DNA from: Basidiobolus meristosporus CBS 931.73
Lineage: Eukaryota; Basidiobolomycota; Basidiobolomycetes; Basidiobolales; Basidiobolaceae
Length of the DNA: 64,000 nucleotides
NCBI GenBank assembly: GCA_002104905.1
Contig: MCFE01000369.1
Location: 21,420-85,419, forward strand
Direction of reading: 5' to 3'
Part shown: positions 10,631 through 21,205 of the stretch, in pieces
Numbering within the stretch: the first letter of the stretch is position 1
Layout: every line of letters begins with the position of its first letter
Position numbers and translations under genes: made by a program
Notes under the pieces: model-generated
Told to the model about the DNA's origin: nothing
The model's input: the letters and a program-made list of their open reading frames with translations, nothing else
The model's database searches: none

Positions 10631-10972
10631 GTTGTAAATTTCGTGATTACCCCCAGATATTCGCTCGACTTGATCACTCCGATCATCCCCTACAAATCTC
10701 TGAAAACCCCGGTCAAGATCTTTGTGCGGGTTTCACTTGGAACATCTCGCCAAAATCTCAGGTGCCCCGCCCGTGAGAAATCACCCGATTGTCCAAGCGG
10801 CCCCAAACTTTCGCACACATGTTCTCGGGACCTTCCCAGGCATATCCCATGTGTTCGTTCCGGCCAAGACCGTGTAAGAGTATCCACACCACTTTCACAT
10901 CGGATGTGTCATCAAGTGAAAACCGCATCACCTACTTGTTCTCCCAATCACTCCAACACTCTGGTAGCAAAC
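10631..10972 (+). repeat. GC-rich relic of the copia-family LTR
   Basis: Aligns along its whole length to the AT-rich copia LTRs downstream. Shared blocks are CCCCAAACTTTCGCACACATG, GGGACCTTCCCAGGC, CCAAGACCGTGTAA, CATCAAGTGAAAACC and CTACTTGTTCTCCCAATCAC. Differences are mostly A or T in the other LTRs replaced by G or C here. The TATA box (TATAAATACT in other copies) reads TATCCACACC and the AATAAA is lost, so it should be inactive. No internal element sequence adjoins it, so it looks like an old solo LTR. Confidence 0.8.
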
Positions 10973-11154
10973 CTAAAGCTTCCCACGTGATGGTGGATCA
11001 GGAGCTTCCTCGATTCCTCTCCCAGAGTCCAGCCTGCTTAGACTACTACACAACTCATCCTTTTGTAGATCAGGAATGGCTTCCTCATTCCTGTGTTACC
11101 GGAGTTTTGTGAATACTGCAAGTGGCTGGAAGAACATGTGGATGATGCGGTTTC
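10973..11154. other. Unassigned spacer between two LTRs
   Basis: About 180 bp of intermediate base composition. No homology to the repeat families in this window was recognised. Confidence 0.35.
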
Positions 11155-11503
11155 TGTTGTAAAAATTCGGAATTCCACCTAAATATTCACCTGACTTGGT
11201 CACTTGGATCATTACCTACAAATCTTAGAGAACATTGACCAAATTCCTTGTTGGGACTTACTTGGAATGTTTTCACCAAGATACCAGGTACCCAGGACAT
11301 GAATATCAGACAAGTGGTCCAAACAGTCCCACACTTTGTGCACATGTTCTTGGAACCTTCCTAAACCTATTCTACATATTTGTTATGCCAAGACATTGTA
11401 AAAGCACAAGTACTACTTTTACATTCCATAAATCATCAAGTGAAATCCACATGATCCACTTGTTTTCCTAATCACTTCCAATCTCTCCAGGACTCTTACA
11501 ACA
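11155..11503 (+). repeat. Copia-family LTR, full length
   Basis: 349 bp, starts TGTTGTAAAAATTC and ends CTTACAACA. It is more diverged from the intact copy than the LTRs further right (for example ACCTGACTTGGTCACTTGG against ACCTAACTTAGTCACTTAG). It joins directly to an internal integrase fragment at 11504 without a primer site or gag. Confidence 0.85.
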
Positions 11504-12065
11504 CAACAGCCAGCTAATTTCCGGAGTAAAAATTGATCCCCCAGCTAATTTGGAGCACTGTGAAGCTTGCATATATGGGAAACAAGCCAGTCAACCATTC
11601 AAGAGCTCTGGGTTAATCAATGCTATGAAGGAATCAGATCTGACTCACTCTGATCTGTGTGGACCTTTAGCAAAGTTTTTCCTTAGGCAGGATGAGGTAT
11701 TCAATCACTTTTATTGATGATTATACAAGATACAGGTGGGTCTACTGTGTGGAGAGAAAGGAAGAAAATCTGTCAAAGTTCAGGGAGTTTAAAGCCATGG
11801 TGGAGAGGGAAACTTGTGAAAAAATCATGAAAATTTGCTCTGACCATGGTTGTAAATATAGCCTCAAAACTCTTCATCTACTTCTGCAAAATTCATGGCA
11901 GAAAGCAAGAGACTACTGCTACCATGACTACCCACAGCAAAATGGAGTAGCAGTACATGCAAACAGATCAATAATCTATATGGCAAGATCTATTGATCCA
12001 TGGATCAAAAATTATCCTATGATTTTTGGGTGGAATCAGTTGCCACAGCTGTATACCTTAAAAGT
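11504..12065 (+). pseudogene. Copia integrase fragment
   Basis: Degenerate integrase core of the copia family. It includes the zinc-binding segment with HCEACIYGKQ and the stretch around TFIDDYTRYRWVY, with the longest open piece at 11692-12072. The catalytic aspartate-glycine segment reads SDHGCKY rather than SDNGGEY, and the E of the DDE triad is lost (AVHANRS for AERANRS), so it cannot be active. Gag, protease and RT are absent. The same subfamily variant occurs at 16806-17621. Confidence 0.8.
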
Positions 12066-12121
12066 GTTGTAAGAGTCTTGGAGATATTGGAAGTGATTGG
12101 GAGGACAAGTAGATTATGTGT
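12066..12121 (-). repeat. Inverted 56-bp tail of the copia LTR
   Basis: Reads TGTTGTAAGAGTCTTGGAG onward, the reverse complement of the last ~56 bp of the family LTR. It ends in GTAGATTATGTG four bases before the head of the next element at 12126. Confidence 0.8.
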
Positions 12122-12125
12122 TTTT

Positions 12126-12474
12126 TGTTGTAAAAATTTGTATTTCCACCTAAATATTCACCTAACTTAGTCACTTAGATCATCACCTTCAAATCCTAGA
12201 GAATACTGACCAAATTCCTTGTTGGGAATTACTTAGAATATTTTCACCAAAATACCAGGTACCCAGAACATGAAAATTCTCAAAGTTGTCCAAACAGCCT
12301 CAAACTTTGCACACATGTTCTTGGGACCTTCCCTAGTCTATTCTACGTGTTTGTAATGCCAAGACCAGGTAAAAGTATAAATACTACTTTTACATTCAAT
12401 AAATCATTAAGTGAAAACCACATAATCTACTTGTCCTCCCAATCACTTCCAATATCTCCAAGACACTTACAACA
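12126..12474 (+). repeat. 5' LTR of element A
   Basis: 349 bp, TGTTGT...ACAACA. It carries a TATA box (GTATAAATAC, about 12375-12384) and an AATAAA about 20 bp further on. This places the transcript start downstream of the TATA box, in the last third of the LTR. Confidence 0.9.
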
Positions 12475-12487
12475 GGTTATGAGCCCC
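12475..12487 (+). promoter_or_regulatory. Primer binding site for an initiator tRNA-Met half molecule
   Basis: GGTTATGAGCCCC starts at the first base after the LTR. It is complementary to the anticodon loop and stem of initiator tRNA-Met (GGGCUCAUAACC), not to the tRNA 3' end. This is the half-tRNA priming mode known from Drosophila copia and yeast Ty5. The gag ATG (12479-12481) lies inside the site. Confidence 0.75.
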
Positions 12488-15400
12488 AAGCTGTCACTCT
12501 CTGCAATTTGTACTACTGCTATTACTGGAATTTTTCCTTCTGCTGAAAAGTTGGATGGATCTAACTACCAAGTGTGGAAGGTGAAGATGAAGATGCTGCT
12601 ACAAGAAAGAGGCCTTTAGGATATTGTCATGGGAGAAGAATGCCCTCCTAAAAACGTGGGAGAGGAAGCCTTAAAATACCAGAAGAAAGAACAAACTGCC
12701 TTTAACTGCATTTGCCTTAATGTCAAGGACAAATTGCTAATTCAATGCTCAAGAGCAAAAACAGCAAAGAATGCCTGGAAGGCATTAGAAGACACCTACC
12801 AGTCATGTTCAGCTGCCAAGAAAATGTATCTGAGACAAAAACTCTTTACTACAAAGTTGCTGCCAGGAGAAGAAATGAAAAATCTAATTAACAGAATACC
12901 CTGCTGGTAGATGAGATGGAATCTGTGGGCGTACCAACTACTGATGAGGATGTGATAGTTACCATCCTTAATAGCCTGACAGACAAGCTTCAGGGCCTTG
13001 TATCAGCCCTAGAGTCCAGAACTGAAGATTTGACCTTAAATTACGTATATGGAAGGCTCCTGGATGAAGAATTAAGAAAATCAAGCGCCAATAAGAAGGA
13101 AGAAGAAAATGCTTTAATAAGCAATGATAACCAACAAAAGAGGTACCCAAGACCCTACAAAGGCAACAACAACCTATTTTGCAACTACTGCAAAAGGAAA
13201 GGACACACATCAGACCGGTGTCTCAAAATGAGAGATTATCAGCAAATGAAGCCTGAATATGGAAATGCTGCAACAACTAAAGATAGACTATTCATATCTG
13301 CACTAAATATGACCACAAGCAAGGATTCTCAGATGTGGTATATTGACTCTGGAGCTTCTCAACACTTTACACACCAAAAAGAACTTTTACCCAATATCTA
13401 GAAATTCCAATTAAGAAGGTTTTCATGGGTGACAATAGAACACTTGATGCAGTGGGAGAAGGAACTATCCAAGTAAACCTTAGAAGCAGTGAAGGAAGCC
13501 ATACACTGATCTTTAAAGAAGTACTCTATGTACCAGAAATAGCCAAGAACCTACTCTCTGTAAGCAAGGCCACAGCAGAAGGACTCAGTTTCAGTTTTGA
13601 CAATTCTGGATGCAGGATCACTGATCAAAATAGTGCCCATATTGCTTTGGGCATCAGAGACCAGAATCTATACAAGTTAACTTATATTCCATCATATTTG
13701 GAAGCCAATATAAGTAACTTAAATGAAGAAACACCAATGCTTTGGCACAGGAGATTTGGACACATCAATTTTGATTATATGCGTAAAATGATCAAATATC
13801 AGCTAATTTCTGGAGTGAAAATTGATCCCCCAGCTAATTTGGAGCACTGTGAAGCCTGCATATATGGGAAACAAGCCAGACAACCGTCCAAGAGCTCTGG
13901 GTTAATCAAAACTAAGAAAAAATTAGATCTAATTCACTCAGATCTGTGTGGACCTATGCAAAATTTATCCTTAGGCGGGATGAAGTATTTAATCACTTTT
14001 ATTGATGATTATACAAGATACACATGGGTCTACTTCATGGAGAGAAAGGAAGAAGCTCTGTCTAAGTTCAGGGAGTTTAACGCCATGGTGGAGAGAGAAA
14101 CTGGTGAAAAAATCAAGAAAATACGCTCTGACAATGGTGGAGAATATACCTCCAAACTCTTCATCCACTTCTGCAAAATTCATGGGATAAAGCAAGAGAC
14201 TACTGTACCATACTCCCCACAGCAAAATGGAGTATCAGAACGAGCTAACAGATCAATAATTGATATGGCAAGATCTATGATCCATGATCAAAAATTATCC
14301 TATGATTTTTGGGTGGAATCAGTTGCCACTGCTGTATATCTTAAAAATAGGAGTTATAACAGAATACTTTGTGATTCTACTCCATTTGAAGCATGGTATG
14401 GATACAGACCAAGTGCAGAACATCTAAGAATATTTGGGTGTACAGCATAGGCCAAAAAACTGGTTGGAAATCAGTCAAAATTTGAGCCAAAAAGTGTAAA
14501 ATGCATATTTTTGGGCTACTGCAATGAGAGTAAGGCATACAGACTCTACAATACCAAAGCAAAGAAGCTGATCAAGTCCAGGTATGTGTTGGTTGATGGA
14601 AATTCAAAATTTTCACAAAAATGACATCAGATGATGACAAAAATTTGATCTCAAGTCCACCAATTGTCAGGATTGAATCAGAGCAAAACAATGAAAATTT
14701 TTTCACTCCAGAGGACTCTACAACCGTGGTTCAGCCAGAATCAGTGCCAGGAATATCCCAGAAGTGATCATTCCAGTATCAAATGCCCGGAGATCCAATC
14801 AGACAAGAAATAGCCCAAATTACTATATCAATGAGGGTACAAACTTAGCCTATGCCTATTCAGTCCATATTGATGAGCCCCAGACTGTAAAAGAGGCCCT
14901 AAATAGCCCTCAGACAAAGCTTTGGAGCTCTGCAATGACTGAGGAATATCAGGCCCTGATGGAAAATCAAACTTGGGACTTAGTCAAATTACCAATCAAC
15001 CAAAAATCAATTGGATGCAGATGGGTCTTCAAGACAAAATACAAGGCTGATGGCACAAATGAAAGATACAAAGAAAGACTTGTAGCCAAAGGATACTCTC
15101 AAACAAAAGGACTTCACTATACTGAGACCTTTGCACCGGTAGCCAAGTTTAATTCCATCAGATTAATATTGGCTATTGCAGCCAAATATAAGTTTTTTAT
15201 TCATCAAATGGATGTAAAAACTGCATTTTTGAGTGGAGAACTTGATGAGGATGTGTATATGGACCAGCCTGATGGGTTTGTTGACCAAGATAACCCCCAT
15301 TTGGTCTGCAAGCTTAAAAAGTCACTATATGGTCTCAAACAATCACCAAGAGCCTGGAATTGCAAGATAGATTCTTATTTGGAATCTTTGAGTTTCAAAA

Positions 15401-16445
15401 GGAGTAATGCTGACTATAGTATATACTATAAGCCAGATAGAGCAAATCCAGTTCTATTAGCTCTACATGTGGATGATCTTATTATAGCCACCAATAACCT
15501 AGAAACATTGGAAGAGACTAAATCCAGCCTATCTAAGGAGTTCAAGATGTCCAATCTAGGAGAACTTAGTTACTACTTAGGGATTAAGTTCTCCATAGAC
15601 AGAAGTACCCAGACTATTACCCTAAGCCAATCCAAGTATATTCAAGATATACTAAAGAAGTACAAAATGGAAGACTGTAAACCGGCAGCTACCCCAATGG
15701 AGACAAACCTTAACTTGGTCAAAACTCAACCAAATCAAGAGAGCTTGGTGCCATCTGAAAGCCCTGACTTTCTGTATCAATCTATGGTTGGCGGTCTGAT
15801 GTATATCATGCTTGGAGCATGTCCAGATATCTCATATTCAGTGGGAGTTGTCAGCCAACATAATCAGAACTATGGATCTGATCATATTGCAGCAGTTAAG
15901 CGGATTTTTAGATACCTAAAAGGAACTGCTGATATCTGCTTAAGATACACTCATAAGGATTCAGAACAGGACCTTGTGGGATACTCTGATGCTGATTGGG
16001 GACGAAATTTGGAAGACAGAAGATCCACCACAGGATACACCTTTCTTTACTGTAAAGGAGCAATTTCATGGAATTCAAGAAAGCAACCAACCGTAGCACT
16101 TTCTACTACAGAGGCAGAGTATATGGCAGCCTGTGAAGCTACAAAAGAAGCAATGTGGTTAAGAAAGCTCCTTACAGATTTAGGCCTATGTCAAAAACAC
16201 CTATTACTTTATTTCAATATAAACAAGGATGTATACAATTAGGTAGAAATCCAACTTTTCATGCTAGAACCAAGCACATAGATATTAGACATCATTTCAT
16301 ACGTGAAGCTATAGAGAATAACTTGGTTAGCTTAGTTTACTGTCCTACAGATGAAATGATTGCAGACACATTTACTAAACCATTAGCTAGAGACAAGTTT
16401 GAATATCTTAGGTCAAAATTAGGACTAGCCAGTATGAACATTTAG
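12479..16445 (+). pseudogene. gag-pol of element A, several lesions
   Basis: Homologous along its whole length to the intact gag-pol of copy B. Lesions seen: TAG for Trp at 12617-12619, a one-base loss near 12895 in gag, one T lost near 13390 after the protease DSGAS motif, TAG at 14448-14450 in integrase, breaks near 14620 and 14755, and one base lost near 16195 in RNase H. Recognisable parts are the CCHC knuckle (CNYCKRKGHTSDRC), the protease YIDSGAS, the integrase HHCC and core (13735-14250), and RT with HVDD in place of YVDD (about 15466-15477). It cannot make a full polyprotein. Confidence 0.9.
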
Positions 16446-16456
16446 CTGAGTGGGAG

Positions 16457-16805
16457 TGTTGTCAAAATTTGTATTTCCACCTAAATATTCACCTAACTTA
16501 GTCACTTAGATCATCACCTTCAAATCCTAGAGAATACTGACCAAATTCCTTGTTGGGAATTACTTAGAATATTTTCACCAAAATGCCAGGTACCCAGAAC
16601 ATGAAAATTCTCAAAGTTGTCCAAACAGCCCCAAACTTTGCACACATGTTCTTGGGACCTTCCTTAGTCTATTCTACGTGTTTGTAATGCCAAGACCAGG
16701 TAAAAGTATAAATACTACTTTTACATTCAATAAATCATTAAGTGAAAACCACACAATCTACTTGTTCTCCAAATCACTTCCAATATCTCCAAGACTCTTA
16801 CAACA
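16457..16805 (+). repeat. 3' LTR of element A
   Basis: 349 bp, preceded by the polypurine tract GAGTGGGAG (16448-16456). Begins TGTTGTCAAAA and ends CTTACAACA. It is followed immediately by integrase sequence. Confidence 0.9.
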
Positions 16806-17621
16806 CATATATGGGAAACAAGCCAGTCAACCATTCAAGAGCTCTGGGTTAATCAATGCTAAGAAGGAATCAGATCTAACTCACTCTGATCTGTGTAGAC
16901 CTAAACAAGATTTTTCCTTAGGCAGGATGAGGTATTTAGTCACTTTTATTGGTGATTATACAAGATACAGGTGGGTCTACTGCGTGGAGAGAAAGGAAGA
17001 AAATCTGTCAAAGTTCAGGGAGTTTAAAGCCATGGTGAAGAGGGAAACTGGTGAAAAATTCATGAAAATTTGCTCTGACCATGGTTGTAAATATGCCTCA
17101 AAACTCTTCATCTACTTCTGCAAAATTCATGGGAGAAAGCAAGTGACTACTCTACTGTGCTACCCACAGCAAAATGGAGTAGCCAAACATGCAAACAGAT
17201 CAATAATCTATATGGCAAGATCTATGATCCATGATAAAAAATTATCCTATGATTTTTGCATGGAATCAGTTGCCACAGCTCACAGGATACTCTGTGATTC
17301 TACCCCATTTGAGGCATGGCATGGATACTGACCCAGTACAGTGCATCTAAGAATAGCTGGGTGTACAGCATATGCCAAGAAACTGCACAGAAATTCAGGC
17401 AAAATTTCAGCCAAAAAGTGTGTATTGCATATTTTTGGGCTACTGCAATGAGTGTAAAGCATACAGACTCTACAATACCAAAGCAAAGAAGCAGACCAAG
17501 TCCAGGAATGTGTTGTTTGATGAAAATGCAAAATTTTCACAAAAAATGACATCAGATGATGACAAAAATCTGATCTCAAGTCCACCAACAGTCAGCATTG
17601 AATTGGAGCAAAAGAAGGCAA
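16806..17621 (+). pseudogene. Copia integrase fragment, same subfamily as 11504-12065
   Basis: Open from within the upstream LTR to 17331, then broken (TGA after AWHGY) and recognisable to the IESEQ region. Shares the SDHGCKY and VYCVERKEENLSKF variants with the fragment at 11504-12065. It is cut on the right by the left end of a Tnp2 element. Confidence 0.8.
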
Positions 17622-19741
17622 CCCTATGAAAAGTGATTTGGTCCTGCTGGTGGATTCAATCCAGATCAGCTGTCAAGTTCCTGTCAAGAACCACAATAAT
17701 ACCAGCAGCTTGGAATAAATGACCATCTACACAATCTTTTGACAGGATCACAACAGCATTTGGCTAATTTTACAGCCTAATAAAGTTAAAGACATAATGG
17801 TGTTTGTATGGTGTTTTGCCAAGGGTGGCATGGCATTGTAGTGGTCTTATTGCTCCCTACCAGTATTTGAGTGGATCTGACTGGCCAGTACATCCAATTG
17901 CCTTTAATGGCAAAATACTTGACAGTGGTTTGATGGCCTCATTGCAAGCCTCTGATGCCATCATCATGACAGTATGATGGCCTACAGCTAGTTCTGTATA
18001 ATGCTACCATATCAGTTGCCCAAATGGTATTTCTGTTTTCTACCTGCCCTTGCACAATTCATATATTCCACTGTAGAATCACCCCTTTTTATTTGCTTAC
18101 CCACTACTACCTTGGGTATTCCACATATAGTTTGGATCAAAAAATACTATGGCCTCCTGCTTACTAACCTCTACAAATGTGCCCACCTGCTGTGATTGAC
18201 ATACTTCTATCACCTCAGCTTTGTGGCTTTTTAGTGTGATACTTGCAAAGTTCCCATATACCTTGTATTGCTGATAGCATCTACTTCTTGCAAACATATG
18301 CTTGGTTGCTGCCACTTCTGCCATGAATACCTCCTGAATATCCACAAAGAACTTTTTGGTATTTAGCCAGTATATTCCCACTCCCTGCTGGATTCTAGTC
18401 CCCCTTATAGGTGCACCCTGGCTCTTATTTGCGTGAGATCTATATTGAATGGTGTAGAAATTGGCTTGTGAACAAGAGAAATCCAGCATACCTTGGTAGA
18501 GTTTTCCTAATAAAAATTAGTTGCTTGTTGCACCCAACCAAACCCTGCATTACTTGACTGATTACCCACGCATTGGGGCTGCTTAGCTTCTTAATGCCAT
18601 AGGCATAGGTGTCTCCATGTGCACATCTGTCCTCAGTATTTTCCAACTCTTCCTTGCTGTCCTCCACACACCAACTCATCACATCCATGACAGACTTGAA
18701 GGTAATATTCTTGATGAGGTTGGGATATGATAGTACCTGTAACTTGACTTGTCTTCCTATCTCCCCACACATCTGCTCCATAGGAAACTCCCAAATGGTG
18801 AAGCAAGGTCCAATATTCTCAACACACCAAGCAGGATGGAGTAGCAAATGGATACAGTAGCAGCAGCAATCTACGCATTCAGCTTTATGTTTGTAGTGTA
18901 GCCACTCAAATCCTGTCACAAACTCTTTGCACAAAAGCTGTAGATGCGTCAAGTTGGCATTGGTGATCCACTTCTGGATAATTACTCCTACAATGTACAC
19001 ATACAACTCCCAATGCTTCCAATATACTCTGGTGGAAATGGCTTCAGAAAGTCACTTGGATAACTACATATCCAGTTCATCCAGTACTTGAACTTGTATT
19101 GTTGCATATGCATATGAATGCTGATTGGAGCCTGTGAGAAGTACTTAGGGTAGCGGATACTCTGTAATATCTTGCCAATTCTTTCAAATTTCTCTTGTAT
19201 CTCAAAGGGCTAACTTAGCTTGAAATGCCCCATGTACAACTTGGTCATCAGTAAAGGGATATTGTAAAGAAGAAAATGCATTGCTCCCAGTGGAAAGCTT
19301 TTGCTCCAACAGATACCCTCTACCTTAGGTATCTTTGGTTTCCAATTAATTCCATAGTCTGGCTGATGGTTTATAGCTTGCCAACTTTGCCACAATTGCA
19401 TGCTGACTTTTGTACATTTTCTCTGCAGAAAGATGATGTTCTTAGTGTTGGTGTTTGGGTAATTATAATGTGTGCAAGTTGTGGAGTAAGTCCTCTGGAA
19501 CTCACACATTTGACAGCAATACCATCCATTGTGCCTAAGAAAGCTGGCTATCTTGATGATAGCTGGGGTATCCCTAACACAGATGATAATATGTGCTCTG
19601 ACATGACAGCCACTAACTGTTATTCTGCTGGAAAGCATACAAAATTCATGCGGCAACTGATTCAGGTAGCTGTACAGGTTAGACGGTGATTTAGACCCAG
19701 ATACCAGTGAGACAACCATCAGAGTTCTGCTCTGATACCAT
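17622..19741 (-). mobile_element. CACTA-like Tnp2 element fragment T1
   Basis: The left end begins CCCTATGAAAAGTGATTTGG (17622), the family terminus. The 3' half of a transposase gene is on the minus strand (about 18100-19738), broken by stops. Readable parts are DTPAIIKIASFLRHNGWYCC (about 19560-19605), FPLGAMHFLLYNIPLL, LLHPAWCVENIGPCF and IWEFPMEQMCGEIGRQ (about 18750-18850), then a C-terminal block. These match the Tnp2 transposase family (DTPA segment and WxFPME segment). Subterminal copies of TGATGGCCT occur at 17931 and 17975. The 5' half of the element is missing. Confidence 0.78.
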
Positions 19742-21205
19742 CCCTATGAAAAATAATTTGGTCCTGTGGGTGGATCCAATCTGCATCAGCTGTCAGGATC
19801 CCATTGAGAGACCCTCGTAATACCAGCAGCTTGGAGTTAGTGACCCTCCTAATGATCTTATAACAGGATCTTGACGGTGTTTTGCTAATTTTACAACCAA
19901 TTAAAGGGAAAAAACTTGACAATATTTTATTGGTGCTGTGACAATATTTGCATGATACTGTTGTGGTCTTTTAGAGGTCTATAACTATTTTAAGTGGATC
20001 CAGTTGGCCAGGACATCCAATTGCCTTATATGGCAAGAAACTTGATGGTATTTTGATGGCCTCACAGAAAGACTCTAATGTCATTATATTGGCAGTATGA
20101 TGGCCTACCGCGGGTTCTGTACAACGCTACCTTACCAATTTACCAAATGGTATTTCTCTTTTCTACCTCCCCTTGTGTAACTCATATATTTCACTGTAGA
20201 ATCACCTCTCTTTATTTGCTTACCCACTACTACCTTGGGTATTCCACATATAGTTCAAATCAAAAAAACTATGGCCTCCTGCTTACTAACCTCTACAAAT
20301 GCACACACCTGCTGCAATTAACATACTTCTATCACCTCAACTTTATGGCTTTTTAGTGCAATACTTGCAAAGTTGCCATTTACCTTGTCCTGCTGGTAAC
20401 ATATACATCTTGCAAACATATGCTTGGTTGTCACCACTTCTGCCATGAATACATCCTGAATATCCACAAAGAACTTCTTGATATTTAGCCAATATATTCC
20501 TTCTCCCTGCTTGATTCTAGTCCCCCATATAGATGTTCTCTGGCTTTTGTTTGTGTGAATTCTGTATTGAATGGTGTAGAGGTAGGCTTGTGACCATGAG
20601 AAATCTGGCATATCTTGGTAGAGTTTTCCTGATAAAAATTAGTTGCTTGTTGCACCCAACCCAACCTTGGATTACTTAACTAATTACCCAAGCATTGGGG
20701 CTGCTTAGCTTCTAAATGCCATAGGCATACATATCTCCATGTGCACATTTGTCCTCAGTATTTGCCTGTCCTCCATGTGCCAACTCATCTCATCCATGGT
20801 GGACTTGAAGGTAATATTCTTGATGTGGTTGGGATATAGTAGTACCTGCAACTTGACTTGTCTTCCTATCTCCCCACACATCTGTCCCATAGGAAGCTCC
20901 CAAAAGGTGAAGCAAGGCCCAATACTCTCCACACACAATGCAAGATGGAGTAGAGAATGGATACAGTAGCGGCAGAGATCCACACATTCAGCTTTATTTT
21001 TTTAGTATTGCCGCTCAAATCCTGTCACAAACTCCTCACACAACAGCTGTAAATGCGTCAAGTTGGCATTGGTGATCTGCTTCTGGACAAATATTCCTAC
21101 AATGTCCACATATGACTCCCAATGCTTCCAATGTACTCTTGGTAGGAATGGCTTCAGAACATCACTTGAATAAATACTAATCCAGCACAATAATTTTTCA
21201 TAGGG
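19742..21205 (-). mobile_element. Internally deleted Tnp2 element T2 with both ends
   Basis: Begins CCCTATGAAAAATAATTTGG (19742) and ends AATTTTTCATAGGG (21205), so both termini of the family are present in inverted orientation. Only the C-terminal third of the transposase remains (minus strand, 20318-21190). It is non-autonomous. No matching target duplication was seen at its edges. Confidence 0.72.

Larger units (their letters stand above)
12126..16805 (+). mobile_element. Ty1/copia element A, full length with both LTRs, coding broken
   Basis: 4.68 kb, 5' LTR - primer site - gag-pol - purine tract - 3' LTR. The two LTRs differ at about 8 of 349 positions, so it is older than copy B. The bases on either side (TTTTT and CATAT) do not form a target duplication. 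The right flank is integrase sequence of another copy, so one or both junctions have been rearranged by recombination. Confidence 0.9.

Noticed and set aside
10339-10776. ORF with His/Arg-rich product
   Set aside because: It crosses the CACCGC repeat and runs into the relic LTR; no coding signature.
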